Below, in pieces: positions 34,601 to 43,500 of a stretch of DNA of 56,045 bases; the stretch's first letter is position 1; each line of letters opens with the position of its first letter. Origin of the DNA: Mycobacterium sp. E1214. GTDB taxonomy: Bacteria > Actinomycetota > Actinomycetes > Mycobacteriales > Mycobacteriaceae. Location of the stretch: positions 1 through 56,045 of the forward strand of contig NZ_LZJC01000016.1 in assembly GCF_001666755.1 (NCBI RefSeq), read 5' to 3'. A program made the position numbers and the translations under genes. The notes beneath the pieces are model-generated. The model had not been told where the DNA came from, ran no database searches, and saw only the letters and a list, made by a program, of their open reading frames with translations.

Positions 34601-37576
34601 GGGAGCCGGAGCAGCCGATCGGTCCTGCCGGGCGCCTGCGGCGGCCCGGATCCCCTGGTGTTCGATCGAGTTGGGGGCGAACGGGTTTCTGGGCAGAGGC
34701 GCTTGATCGACGGGGTCGACAGGAGGCTTGGGCCGTGGCTCGTCGACGAATCCCGTGGGGATGTCACGGGTGAACGTCGGCGGTAGCGACGAGTCGTGCG
34801 TGCGGGAGCCTTGCAGATCGGCGAGGGGGATCGCGATCTCGACGGGGAACAAACCCGACTCGTGCACGGTGGCCCGAGGGCCGGTCATGGTGCCGTCGAG
34901 CCGTACCCAACCCTCGAAGAGTGCCATCGGTTGGTCGAATTTCGTTGCGACCGCCACGCGTTGTTGATTGCGCACGCGTTCGCCGTCCCGGACGGTCGTG
35001 TTCGCGCCGCCGAGGGCTTCACCGAGCACGGTGCTTTCGTTGAAATCACCGCCCCGGCCACCGGGAGCCACTTGGATCGCGGTCTGCCGGTTGCGATCGG
35101 TGGTGCTCGCGACGCCCTCGGTGAGCTCGGCGCTCGGACTGGACAGCGTGTTGATCACCTTGCGGAAGGTGAGTCGCTCGAAGTCGGCGGTGAACGAGTC
35201 CTTGCCGTCCGATGAGCGCCCCGGTGACTGCGGGCGGCTCAGGGGGCTGTGTTGGGACATGGCGGCCAGCGAGCCGCGAACGCGGTTGAGGTGATACCAC
35301 GACGACACCTGCGGACGAACGTTCTTCCAGCGGCTGCCGTAGGCCTTGTGCCCCATCGAATCGAGCATTCCGTGGAAGCCGCTCAGGTCCAGGTTGGTGA
35401 CGCGGTCCAGACTGCCCAGCCCGCGCAAGGGAACGGTGTCTTCTTTGCGCACCCCACGCGGAATCTCCGGCGCCGCCGCCAATCTGACCGCGGCCGGCGT
35501 TGCGCCGAAGCGCCAGAGCGTTGGTTTGACGACCGAGTTGCGTTCGGTCGCAGGCATGCCCCAGATCCGCTGCGGTGGGGCCCACACCTCTTTGCCCAGG
35601 TAGTCGGTCGTCGGGCTGGTCTCCGACTGCGCCATCAGCACGTCGAATTGGCCGCGGGTCTCGTGCACGGCGCCCTTGAACGGCTCCCCGAGTTTGGCCG
35701 GTGAGACCGAGTCGGGCGTGTGCATCTCGATTCGGAGCCGAACCTGGCCGTGCCAACTCTGGCCTGGCGCAGGGTTTTTCAGTGTCGTGCGGACCCGCCA
35801 CTGGCGGGTTTGTGTCTCGTTGTCCGCTTGTCCGCGAGTGAAGGTGCCGTCCAGGCCGCCGCTTATCTGGCCCGTGTCGGTGCCGCCTTGGCCGCGGAAC
35901 CGGCCGGGGGTGGGGAGCTGCGCCGACCAGGTCACCACGTCCTGGCGCACCTGCGTGGTGTCGGTCTCGGTCCCGAAGTGGAACTCGGTTTCCTTCGTCG
36001 TGCCGGTGGCCCGCATCATGGGGCGGGCTTCGCGGTTTTCGGTGTCTGTGGTCGGCGGGTGTGTTTTCGCGGGGGTACCGACGGGTTCGATGAAGGCGTG
36101 CACCTCCAGGCGGGCGCCGGGTATCGCCTCGAAGTTGAGGACCAGCGGTTGCTTGTTGGTCATGGAATGCAGGTTGGCTTGCAACAGCTCTACGCTGAGC
36201 CAGCTGTTGGTTTCGTTCATGGCGCGGTGGCCCAGCCTGTTGCCGTACGCCTTGGCGAACGCGGCCCGCATCGGTTCGCTGGTGACGAAGGCGGCGATGG
36301 TCTGCGGCTGTGCCGCGGACTCGAGCGGCCGTGCGGGGTTGGCCGGGTGGCCGTGGTCTTCCTCGCGTGCGGACGGCGGGGCGTCGTCGGTCAGCAGCGA
36401 AAAATTCGTGACGACGTCCGAACCGCTCAAGGCGTGGGAGTACTGCACTCGCGGTGGTGCCTCAGGCTGGCCGGCATCGGGCCGACCCGACTCCCCGGCC
36501 AGCGGGCCCAGCGTGTCACGTGCCCCGTCGGCGTGGTGCTCATCGCCACTGATGACGTCGCGACTGGGAACGACAACCTGTGTCTTGTAAGCGAGGGGAT
36601 AGGGATGCGTCTCGTCGGGCGATGTGCTTAGCCGGTGGGTGATGACCGCCTGGATCTGTCCGTGGAATCGGGTGCCCGGCTCCGCTGTTTGGGCGCCGCT
36701 GATCTGGCGGTCGGCGCGCAGGTTGGTCAGCGCCGTGTCGTGCGTCCGCGAGCCGATCGCCGCCGCGGTGTCGCTCGCCTTCGGGTGGGTGATGTTGCCC
36801 TGCACGATGCCGTAGAGCTGACGCCGATGCTCGAAGAAGGAACCCGAGGTGTTGGTGGAGTCGGCGGTGTGCTCGAACTCGTACTTTTCGATGTTCTCCT
36901 TGAAGCGCAGGGTGGAGTGCTCCGATGCGCCGTCCAATCGGAGGCTGATCGTCAAAGTCCGCCTGCCCGAGAGGTCGATGACGCGGGTCGGTACGTGGCC
37001 GCCCCGCAGCATGCCGCCCACGTTGGGCCGCAGGCCGTCGTCGGAGAACAGCGCGGTGACCTGCTCCCGGTTGCTCTCCCATACGGCGTCGCCGCCCAAT
37101 TGCCGCACCACTTGCTCGACGTGTTTGAGCCCCGCATCGTCGGAGCTGAATTGCTCGAGCACGTCGGTGCCGCCGAGGGTCAGGTTGTCCCCGATGCGGG
37201 CGGGCAGCCGGGGTTCCGGTTCGGGCGGCTCCTGCGGCGGTACAGGTTTCGAGCTTTCCTTCGGCGCTGGGTCTTCGGCTCTCGGATCCGGTGGGGCGGT
37301 CGGCGGCGGGTCGGGGCGGGGCGGGATCCGCTGGGTGTGTTTCGGTGGCGGGTGCCGCAGCGGCGTCGGGGGCGGTGTCGCCGGCCGGCGGGTGAGCGTC
37401 GGGCGCGGGCGCCGGTGCATCGTGGTGTCCCGGGTCGGGAGGCTGGGGCCGGTCGGCGTGTTTGAGCAACCTGCCTGCCACGGGCTGGCCAAGATGCGCC
37501 GAAAGCCGGGTGGCCACGTTGTCGACCCAGCGGCGCATCTCGTCCTGAGTCGGGAAGGGTTGGCGGACCTTCTCAC
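28679..37576 (-). CDS. Giant multi-effector toxin, 3' reading-frame segment (deaminase end)
   Basis: Second part of the 22.46-kb toxin gene, in the frame +1 to the first part. The frame is open from 37576, but the first 60 or so codons lie antiphase over a domain coded in the other frame. True coding begins near 37.3 kb, inside a Pro-rich linker. From there about 1,700 residues of beta-rich sequence without a recognised family follow, then Pro/Ser linkers with RQGT repeats, a helical region, three or four HTH-like repeats of about 85 residues and a C-terminal zinc-deaminase domain with HAE (about 2855-2857 of this frame) and CAQC (2883-2886). The last residues are acidic and repetitive. No start with a ribosome-binding site was found at its beginning, so independent translation is unlikely. 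It is convergent with the EspI-like gene. Confidence 0.8.
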   Translation of the reverse strand: MRRSANPSRLRTRCAAGSTTWPPGFRRILASPWQAGCSNTPTGPSLPTRDTTMHRRPRPTLTRRPATPPPTPLRHPPPKHTQRIPPRPDPPPTAPPDPRAEDPAPKESSKPVPPQEPPEPEPRLPARIGDNLTLGGTDVLEQFSSDDAGLKHVEQVVRQLGGDAVWESNREQVTALFSDDGLRPNVGGMLRGGHVPTRVIDLSGRRTLTISLRLDGASEHSTLRFKENIEKYEFEHTADSTNTSGSFFEHRRQLYGIVQGNITHPKASDTAAAIGSRTHDTALTNLRADRQISGAQTAEPGTRFHGQIQAVITHRLSTSPDETHPYPLAYKTQVVVPSRDVISGDEHHADGARDTLGPLAGESGRPDAGQPEAPPRVQYSHALSGSDVVTNFSLLTDDAPPSAREEDHGHPANPARPLESAAQPQTIAAFVTSEPMRAAFAKAYGNRLGHRAMNETNSWLSVELLQANLHSMTNKQPLVLNFEAIPGARLEVHAFIEPVGTPAKTHPPTTDTENREARPMMRATGTTKETEFHFGTETDTTQVRQDVVTWSAQLPTPGRFRGQGGTDTGQISGGLDGTFTRGQADNETQTRQWRVRTTLKNPAPGQSWHGQVRLRIEMHTPDSVSPAKLGEPFKGAVHETRGQFDVLMAQSETSPTTDYLGKEVWAPPQRIWGMPATERNSVVKPTLWRFGATPAAVRLAAAPEIPRGVRKEDTVPLRGLGSLDRVTNLDLSGFHGMLDSMGHKAYGSRWKNVRPQVSSWYHLNRVRGSLAAMSQHSPLSRPQSPGRSSDGKDSFTADFERLTFRKVINTLSSPSAELTEGVASTTDRNRQTAIQVAPGGRGGDFNESTVLGEALGGANTTVRDGERVRNQQRVAVATKFDQPMALFEGWVRLDGTMTGPRATVHESGLFPVEIAIPLADLQGSRTHDSSLPPTFTRDIPTGFVDEPRPKPPVDPVDQAPLPRNPFAPNSIEHQGIRAAAGARQDRSAAPAPSAVRPKRLDNLSYVVDRDVRDNPQAYQLIDSPTADAPARRATADAPNEDEAREASAPRIPLRQGTVESMLDGEGADRSTPFVPSDRDAPEIGPSRQGTIESRAGRQGTVDSTTPLLGRRQGTADSAPDRRGTADAPSSEAPQHLLTDAADGTAPPQPPEPVRPQLDWTTPGVTDVHRPPEHAFGPAWHPSDMLVGIDPASGLLEAIRQDLAPALGRSLDEAIGGLSHAFGPNILLGRLTHESGKEWSHDVAVRGGKITVKVHPVRGSDPDDFEYIGPSKKFETDLSTESQSSTAHIYGNSLRTVAGARIQIPVPHGSVSAQITHTSSVRPREDVSGRADQGLGHLSNVDFPNFTGEIEHRVPARVRTTEPHDLFRQPIRFHISYEQHVVGRKVPGVPEAPQPVRLSGTFSYPKETPTLIGGDRERDLPAPGRRVELAVDQAVVKIRPHTGRDSTAASGGEGQSRSSGEDLVATHILDSMTAQGSAVFGTAWPQVRAELAEHLTTMTVQRALGDYSRGGTKTVHLNSVRGGQIVLGARLDSLNATDSKPTTEFYSGGQQSVGAGVSNIKASAWQGYVQAQADILPGQHPVNISALGRLTGGIGNETVDARTHNSAVGNVFRKKVPTVTHVGVATLTVDMSRPTGLFGIGGGRVSHVGTARLDFITRESPTDAQDHPVYAPRDGIIGNDERRDAVAPADQTGLPSHGFSRDTIIRKITNGADVRKHVVENLSALKIPDISKHLDDYLTDTRLASKLGEMTRADGDVELLRRGNLRITARAAVRELNFQEIEHEGGNAYVLNDVTRSRNHQPIRTREAGGRVMFGPHWRSEDLQGSLLAGAGITGRQRQAPISSQAARVSANGKFPRAYAVFDATTEMSVTVTYAGKAHEIPPVEVRGPILLPQNETHPVALEPDHAPAEQQPPPQADPAALPPDHGGGNPVGAGVSNSPTEIALSAAVHREDADVNVRTPELSAGPQQPGPTADAKTLAPDRPSDNDRRDDAQPPSRPTAESTRSAAPRPDVPDDATVVVTTPFDEWRRFEAADPGRAQAVLQEAVARLERVGIDDGAQAIQRVYAALPDVERRLNSVDLAEILSRRVATGQSYPAGKGGARGGQAHPMVDQVLQNLERARDEGRLTTSEMTGLALLLDEVPSISTRQFDRLTALGAQVPDRLRPVAGRSNATAGPSRLGGNTAAGTSRLTGNAGLPVARHREVHPQSSRATTTSAPKRIKTEDAAASGEHPSSRGGEAESSTSKGKGKAPASKRTRDERDAGPAAATKRPKPPPADGEEPPSGAPGDDTPMTARKLEQMLVALQERLRANPRSERGARTDIARQFESRGASQTRINTTATWLSEKSWREVKRNFAGRLSALPDYEEHRAAIQDLLNSLGLFEGQLPEPTTQTRSIYTAADLVSVLHSLIDLRSEPASPRRGSVFRTLAERTGLPERPIQRWINANGSLKIPTEHLSRLPRYAAHREQLRDAFTRLENYDVASHLPEPGDPALTDRVTAETIAGALRRLAEDPRASMPAISRALGIGEQTLGDYVAPGHGGLRNREVPQHLTRLPDYAQWRDSIASSLIAMGRGVQAAELPTTIRAQDFLNVFRTHQAQVADAIARMRRDPALSAHDAARAAGAPWGAFAIAVGAGPAIRDRADIENRLHNLSPLQQRGVAALVETLNRLALGTESADGPMVPITVRGGMYAPDRRFVVARGPDESAPGSQVAQLYARNPELVRDPRSFEHDRSAQLLRWVSTVLRRRFASSGEVQSYFDREQRTLYVSSNTYAGNRAIREFLTDSPLGDALDLPPEHQPTSRETRHWRKLRNAMSRSTANGDGLVDEIVDAIRQGRVSVPDGRYRDDDRTVELHAERRIQEELQRQDRPLDLRLLAGTMRACAQCAAALGFDDQRSRGPFWMTHGANAFLPTDQVLQNNLSGRVGTSATRDRSGRITADHNTDSDTDADTDDESIAGGAEKKAD
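28780..29520 (-). other. Domain: C-terminal zinc-dependent deaminase-like toxin domain
   Basis: VELHAERRIQEEL (zinc His and catalytic Glu at about 2855 and 2857 of the second frame) and RACAQCAAAL (zinc Cys pair 2883/2886) give the HxE...CxxC pattern of the cytidine deaminase superfamily. A preceding segment, VQSYFDREQRTLYVSSN, is frequent in bacterial deaminase toxins. Both base and protein deaminases exist in this fold; the target is not predictable. Confidence 0.72.
29680..30720 (-). other. Three or four HTH-like helical repeats before the deaminase
   Basis: Units of about 85 residues share an (I/F)(A/S)R..G-type helix pair and an end of the form LP.Y..HR..I...L: LPDYEEHRAAIQDLL, LPRYAAHREQLRDAF, LPDYAQWRDSIASSL. 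The spacing recalls HTH DNA-binding modules, but similarity by eye is weak. Confidence 0.45.
31920..37230 (-). other. Long beta-rich region of unknown function, possible translocation part
   Basis: About 1,700 residues of mixed strands with repeated patterns of the type GDxxxARxHxxSVxSxxF and few long helices. Recurrent elements are His-rich strands (VHLNSVRGGQIVLGARLD, VAVRGGKITVKVHPVRG) and turn-rich linkers. A Pro-rich stretch at 34.1-34.5 kb carries five RQGT(V/I)(E/D)S-like repeats. Nothing catalytic is recognised; delivery or scaffold function is a guess from position between effectors and C-terminal toxin. Confidence 0.4.
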
Positions 37577-40500
37577 TCATGTACCGGCCGGACTTGTCGT
37601 TGACCTCCCACTGATGTGTCTCAGCGTTCCAGCCGATTTCACCGCTCACGCGCGACTGCGGCCGGCCGGCGGCAACATTGCCCTGGGCGTCGAACTCCAC
37701 CGCGACGGTGGGATGACCCTGCCCGTCAATCAGGCTGCGGAACTCGCCGAGCTCAACGTCAGAGGCCGGCGGCCTATCGTAGGTGGCCTGGAACTGCTCG
37801 ATGAGTTCGTCGTGGGACAGCATGTCGGCGAGTTCTTCACTGCCGATGCGGATGTGCCCCTCGGCGTCGACCGCGTAATGCCAGTTCGCGTCTCGATGCA
37901 GATCGAGCAGCCCCGGGGGCATATCGGAGAGTCGGTAGAACACCGGATTGACATGCGTCAGCCCGTCAGGATCGGCTTCCTCGGGCTTGACCCGCTTGGC
38001 GTTGACCAACGGGCCGTACTCGTGATCGAGGTCGGCATCCACCGGCGGCGCGTCACGTAGCGGTCCGAAAGCACCGCTTTTCGGTGACGGCAGGGCCATC
38101 TGATCGCGGTAGACCGGTAGCAACGCATCGGGATCCGTGATCCCCCAATTCACCAGATCAGCACGCGCCCGGGCCAATTGCGAGTCTTCACCGGCATTGA
38201 GCGCCTCAACGAAGCGGTCCCACGCATCGATGCGGGTCTGCGGCGCGCCCTCACGCCGCTTTCCGGTGGCCGCCGAGGGCCCCTCCCCCTCAGCATGGCC
38301 CGCCAACTCCTGGCTCCACGCCTCACGGCGGTCATCGGGTAGTGGGGGCAGCGGCCCCTCCGGCGAGTGCGCGACCGGGGGCACGTCTTCCCGCGGGGAA
38401 TCCTCCGCTGGTGCAGAAGCGTCTTGATGCGCCGCGGCGTCGTCGGTTGCGGGCTCTTCCGTGAGCAAGCCCCCTAGCACCGTCGCCTCGGGTTCCTGCG
38501 GCGGCAGTCCCTGCAACTCATCTTCTGGCGCGTGAGGCGCCGCCGCGGTTCCCGTCCCGGTAGGCGATTCTGGGTTCCGCAGATCGTCCAGACCCCGTGT
38601 CAGATCGCGGTCTTGGCCCCACCGCAATGCCGTCGCAATCTGGTCGAGCGAAAAACCACCGGAGAACAGATCGGACATCGAATGCGTGACGACCGGCGAG
38701 AAGCCGTTTTCCATTAACAGCCGCGGCAACAGCAGATTGATGTTGAGACGACCGTTGCCATCGTTGTGGGGGTGCAGCACATGCAACGTGCGCACTACCC
38801 GACCGATGGCCCGCAGCTTGTCGTGTTCGGTTTCCGCTCCCCCGAGATCCTCGTAAAACTGGTCGAAGACCGCGTTCACCATTCGCGGCACGTCGGATTC
38901 GGCGAATTCCGTTCGGACCGCTGGGATGTCGCCCCACGACGAAGAAATGGTGACGATCGCGTTGTCACGCAGGCTCTGCGGCAGAGGGTCGTACTTGCCT
39001 AACTCCGGTGGCGCCGTCGTGACGAGCGGGCGCCCGGCGACCTGCTCGGTCAGCAGGTCGGGCGCCGGCCGATCGCCGACTATCGGATGGAAGTTATGTC
39101 TCTCTTCGACGTCGGCGATCTCGAAGTCACCTTGGATGCCGCGAGTGGCTTGCCAGTGCATGTCCGAGTATTCGTCCCAATCGATGGGCGGCCGCTGCCC
39201 GGCTGGCTTGTCGAGATAGGACCGGTAGGCACTGACCATGGCCCGCTGAAAGCCGGGAGAATTCTGCATGTCATACAGAAAGCCCGGATCGTCGTGTTGC
39301 TGCGCCACCGCATGATCCTGGGGGTCGATGTAGAGCCGCCACCAGTTCTCCTCGGGCAGAAGATGACTGAGGCTGGTGGACGGGCGGGCGACGTCGGGCC
39401 AGTCCGTGTCTGCGATCCGGTCTAACCAGTCGCGAACGGTGCGGTTGTACTCAGCCACCTGGACGTTCGTCAACTCGCTGTGCTCGTCGAGCGGTGGTGG
39501 CGGCGCGATACCTGCGGTGGGGGCAATCGGGTGGTCGGGCTCGCTGGGTCGCGGCTCTTGCGTTGATGCAGCAGCGTTTTGATGCTCTGCGGGCGCGTCG
39601 GCAGCGGCATCGTCCGTGGGCAAGCCGCCCAGCGTGGTGGGCGCGGGCGCGGTGTGGGGACCTGAACCGCCCTCCGACCCTGAAGCCGACGTGGGTCGCG
39701 ACGAGAGTGAGTCGGCATCGTCGTCGGTCACGCGCCACGGCGCAGACTCCCCCATACCGTCTAACCCGTCTTCGAGGTGCTGACCCTGAAACCAGCGCAG
39801 CGCTGTCGCGATGTGGTCCAGCGAGAATCCGCCCGAAAAGAGGTGCGCCATCGACGGCGTGATGACCGGGCGAAAGCCATTGCTTTGCAACAGTCTCGGC
39901 AACAGGAAGTAGACGTTCAGTCGACCGTTGCCCTCACCGAACGGGTGCAGCACATGCAGCGTGCGCACGACGCGCCCGATGGCGCGCAACCGCTGGTGCT
40001 CCGAGCTCGCGTTGCCCAGATCCTGCCGGTACTGGTCGAACACCGCGTTCACCGTCTCCGGGACGCGGTCGGCTCGGTATGCGGTGGTGAGCAGCGGATA
40101 CTCGTCGTCGTCTCGAGTCAGTGTGACGATGACGTCGCCACGGCGTAGCGGCGGGACGTCGCGCAGTCTTCCTTGAGTGATCAAGGGGCGGTCGCCGATC
40201 CGCTCGGTCAGCAGGTCGTCCGCCGCCCAATAGGTGCCGAGGTAGTGGTCCATGCCTCGGTCGTAGTCCGTGCCGGTGATCCGGTAATCGTCGTCACCGG
40301 CCGCGCGCGCGTTGCTGGTCACCATCGCGTGCATGCGGTTGTACTCGTCCCAGTCCAACTGCTGGCGCAGCGCTTCCGGGTTGTCGAGAACCGACCGGTA
40401 GGCGTGTTCCATGTCGGCCTGGAAGCCAGGAGATTCGTCGCTGTCATACAAGCCGCCGGGGTTGGCGGGGTCGCGGGCTAGCGCGGCGGCGTGGTCGCCG

Positions 40501-43500
40501 CTGTCGAGATACATCCGCCACCAGTTCTCCTGCGGCAGCGCCTGGCTGAGCGTGACGGGCTCGTCTTGCGCGACGTCGGGCCGCTCGTCATTGCCGATGC
40601 TTTCCAGCCACCTGCGCACGTCGTCGTTGTCACCGGTAGTGAGCAGGAAGGAATCCAGCGAGGCATCGTCCCGGATGTCGCGATCGAACCACGAGACCGG
40701 GTTCGTTCCATAATCCGTCTCCGCGGATCCCGACGAATCCGAAGCGCCGTACTCCCCGTCGTCGCTTGCCGAGGAGCTGCCTTCGCGCTCCGGCGCTTCG
40801 TCAGCCGATTCGTGGTCATTCGTGGCGTGCAGCACCGACCGTGCCGGCGTCGCGGGCGGTTCGGCGCGATGCGCGAGGGAGAATATCGATGCATCACCAT
40901 GGAATGGTGTGCCCATGAACCACGCCTGCACGGGGTTGTTCAAGCGGTCGAGCGTCGGCGGCCAAGGCGTGATCGTTCCGTGTTGGCCGTCGAGGGCGTG
41001 GACCTCTTCGCCGTCGTAGAACGCGTTGAAGCTGTGCGCCTGGCCGTCTCGGTACCGCACGGCCACCACGGTGTGTGCCCCCGCGCCCTCGTCCCGTAAA
41101 CGCTCGGCGATCCCATCGCGGCTGCGGGGCACGAGGGGCAGCCCGGTCGCCAGGCCCACGTCGTCAGGACTCATCCCACCCAGATGCGCGCGTGCGGGTC
41201 CCTCGATGCCCGACAACCGGTCGAACACCACCATCGTCGCCGGCCCGCAGTTGAGTAATCGGTCCCCGCTTGGCGGAACCGTGGGATCGCCGTCATTGTT
41301 GAGGTCACCGATCCAGTCACGCACCTCGTCAATTGAGTAGACCGAGTGCGGAATACGAGCCAGGATGGGCTGTTCGGTGGGAGGTTCCGGCAGCGGTCCG
41401 CGATGGGACTCGAGCTCCGTGGCATCGGCCCGGGCGGGTCGGGCCTCCGATGTATCCATATCGGCGGCTACACCACGCAGCGCGGTGGGAGACAGATCCT
41501 GTGGTGAGCCCGAGTCGTCGAAGTTCCGGGCGCCGGAGTCGAACTCGGCTTCCGGCAGCTGCGTGGCGCCCTCAGGGTGTGACGAGTCAGGCGGGTCGAG
41601 CTCGAGCGTGGCCGCCACTTCAGGCGGAAGCGCCGCCGGCCGAGCCCTCGGGGTATTCATGGGGGTGATGTCGTCGTCGCTGGCCTCTGGTGAGTCGGGC
41701 GTCTCGGCGGGCGATTCGGCGGCGAAGTGCGGGTTGGCTGCGGCGGGGTCGAAGTGGTCGTTGGGGATGAAGCCGCCGAGCCGGAGAACTTGCGGCCGTC
41801 CGTCGAGCACCTGTTCGGCGCCGAGGATGTTCTCGCGCCGGATGCCGCCCAGGAAGGCGACTTCTCCTTCATGCCCGTCCTGGTGGTGAGGCAGGGTCGC
41901 GTTGACGTCGATGCCACCCGGCGCGACGATGTGGTAGCGATAAACACTGGGGCGGGCCTCGGTCGGCGGCCCGAGGTGATTGAGCGTCGCGTCGCGAGTG
42001 GTCGAGACGAACGCGCCGGGCCGGCCGAGGACGAAGGTCGTCAGGTTGGTGTTCGTGGGGTCGAGCGGTTCGAAGCCTGAGGTGAACACCTCGCTGGGGT
42101 GGCGGGTGTCGTCGCGGAAGAGGGGAAGGTCGTCGGCGCGGATTTGTGCGGCTAGCCCGTCTGGGATACCGGTGACGCTGTCCAGTCCGAGCGACGCATC
42201 GAGTTGCGCGCTGGGCAATGGCCTGGACGAGTCGAAGCTCAATTCGTGGGCTGGCGCGATCGGTTGCTCGTCTTCCCAGGCGTCCTCGGCAGGCAGACTC
42301 CCGAGCACGGTACGCGGTGCAGTCGCGCCGGCCGGGGGCTGCGGTGGGTGCTCGTGATCCCCCGCAGGCGGCGTACTCGCGCCGTGCGTGTGCCCGCCAG
42401 TGGGCGCTTCGGTGGCACCGGCTGGGTGATCAGTGCTGGGGTCCCGCCGAGTCGGACCGTCAGGAGTCGACGACCCGGCCTCAGTCTCCTGCACTCTGAA
42501 ATGAGGATTTGTTGCGGTTGGTTGATAGTGCGGGTTGCGAACGAACTCGCCGAGTCCGAGCTCGATCGGCCTGCCCAGGGCGCGGTCCACCATGTTCGCC
42601 TCACGGAGCACCTCTTGTGCTCCGACAACGTTCTCGGTTCTGATTCCGCCGGGGAATGCGACCTCAGCCTCGTGGTCGCCGCCGTGCTCGGAACCGAAGG
42701 TGGAATTGATGTCGATCCCGCCAGGCGCGTCGATGAGATAGCGGAAAACCCTTGCTCTGGGCGCAGATTGGCCCAAGTGGTTGTGCAGCGGATCGCGCGT
42801 AGTAGAAACGAATGCACTTCCGTAGTCATTCAACATCAACGAAAGATCGGTGTTAGTCGGCTGGCGCGGCCTGAAGCCTTGTTCGAAGATTCGCCTGGGA
42901 CGCCGAGAATCATCGCGAAACAGCAGGTTGTCGTCCGCGCGAAAGTGCAGAGCGGCGCTCGGGTTCTCACGGCTGGCCGGTACGCCCGTGATGTCGGCCG
43001 TGCGGACGCTCGGATCGAGTTGCGCGCTGGGCCGGTCGATCGTGAAGACGGGTGGATCAACGGTAATTCGTCCGGGCAAGGCGGTGGCCGGGATTATCGG
43101 ATTGCCATGCTCGTCAAAGACTTCGATCGACCGACTGGGTTCTGGACGAGCATCCACGGTGGACGAGCCGGCAGTCGCGCCGTCATGTGCAACGTCGGCG
43201 AGCGTTGCTGTCAACGGATTGACTCGTGCGTCGGCGCTGTCGGCAGGAGCTGCTGTCGGGTGCAACGCGTCATCGGAATGTCGGTCTGCATCCGCGTCGA
43301 GGAACGGGTCGCGGTCCAATTCGTTCACGTGTTCGGGCCCGAAACGAGAAGTCGGCTCGCCGCCAAAACTTGAGTCCGAGGATGGTGAGGGATCACGGGC
43401 TTCCCAACGGGGCGCGGTGTGTCGTAGCTGCGTCTGCCCGCTGGATGGAGTCTTCGAATTGTCGTTCGCTGCCGCGTCTTTCGCCTTCGGTGCGGATGGG

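Noticed and set aside
36540..37230. Arg/His-rich end of the first toxin frame as a real C-terminus
   Set aside because: It is the out-of-frame reading of well-structured sequence in the other frame and has the Arg-rich composition typical of high-GC shadows.
28679..37576. Second toxin frame as an independent gene
   Set aside because: Its first codons overlap a real domain of the other frame in antiphase and no plausible ribosome-binding site precedes an in-frame start near 37.3 kb.
42204..43373. 389-residue plus-strand open frame opposite ART modules
   Set aside because: Complement of catalytic ART motifs on the minus strand; no family resemblance.
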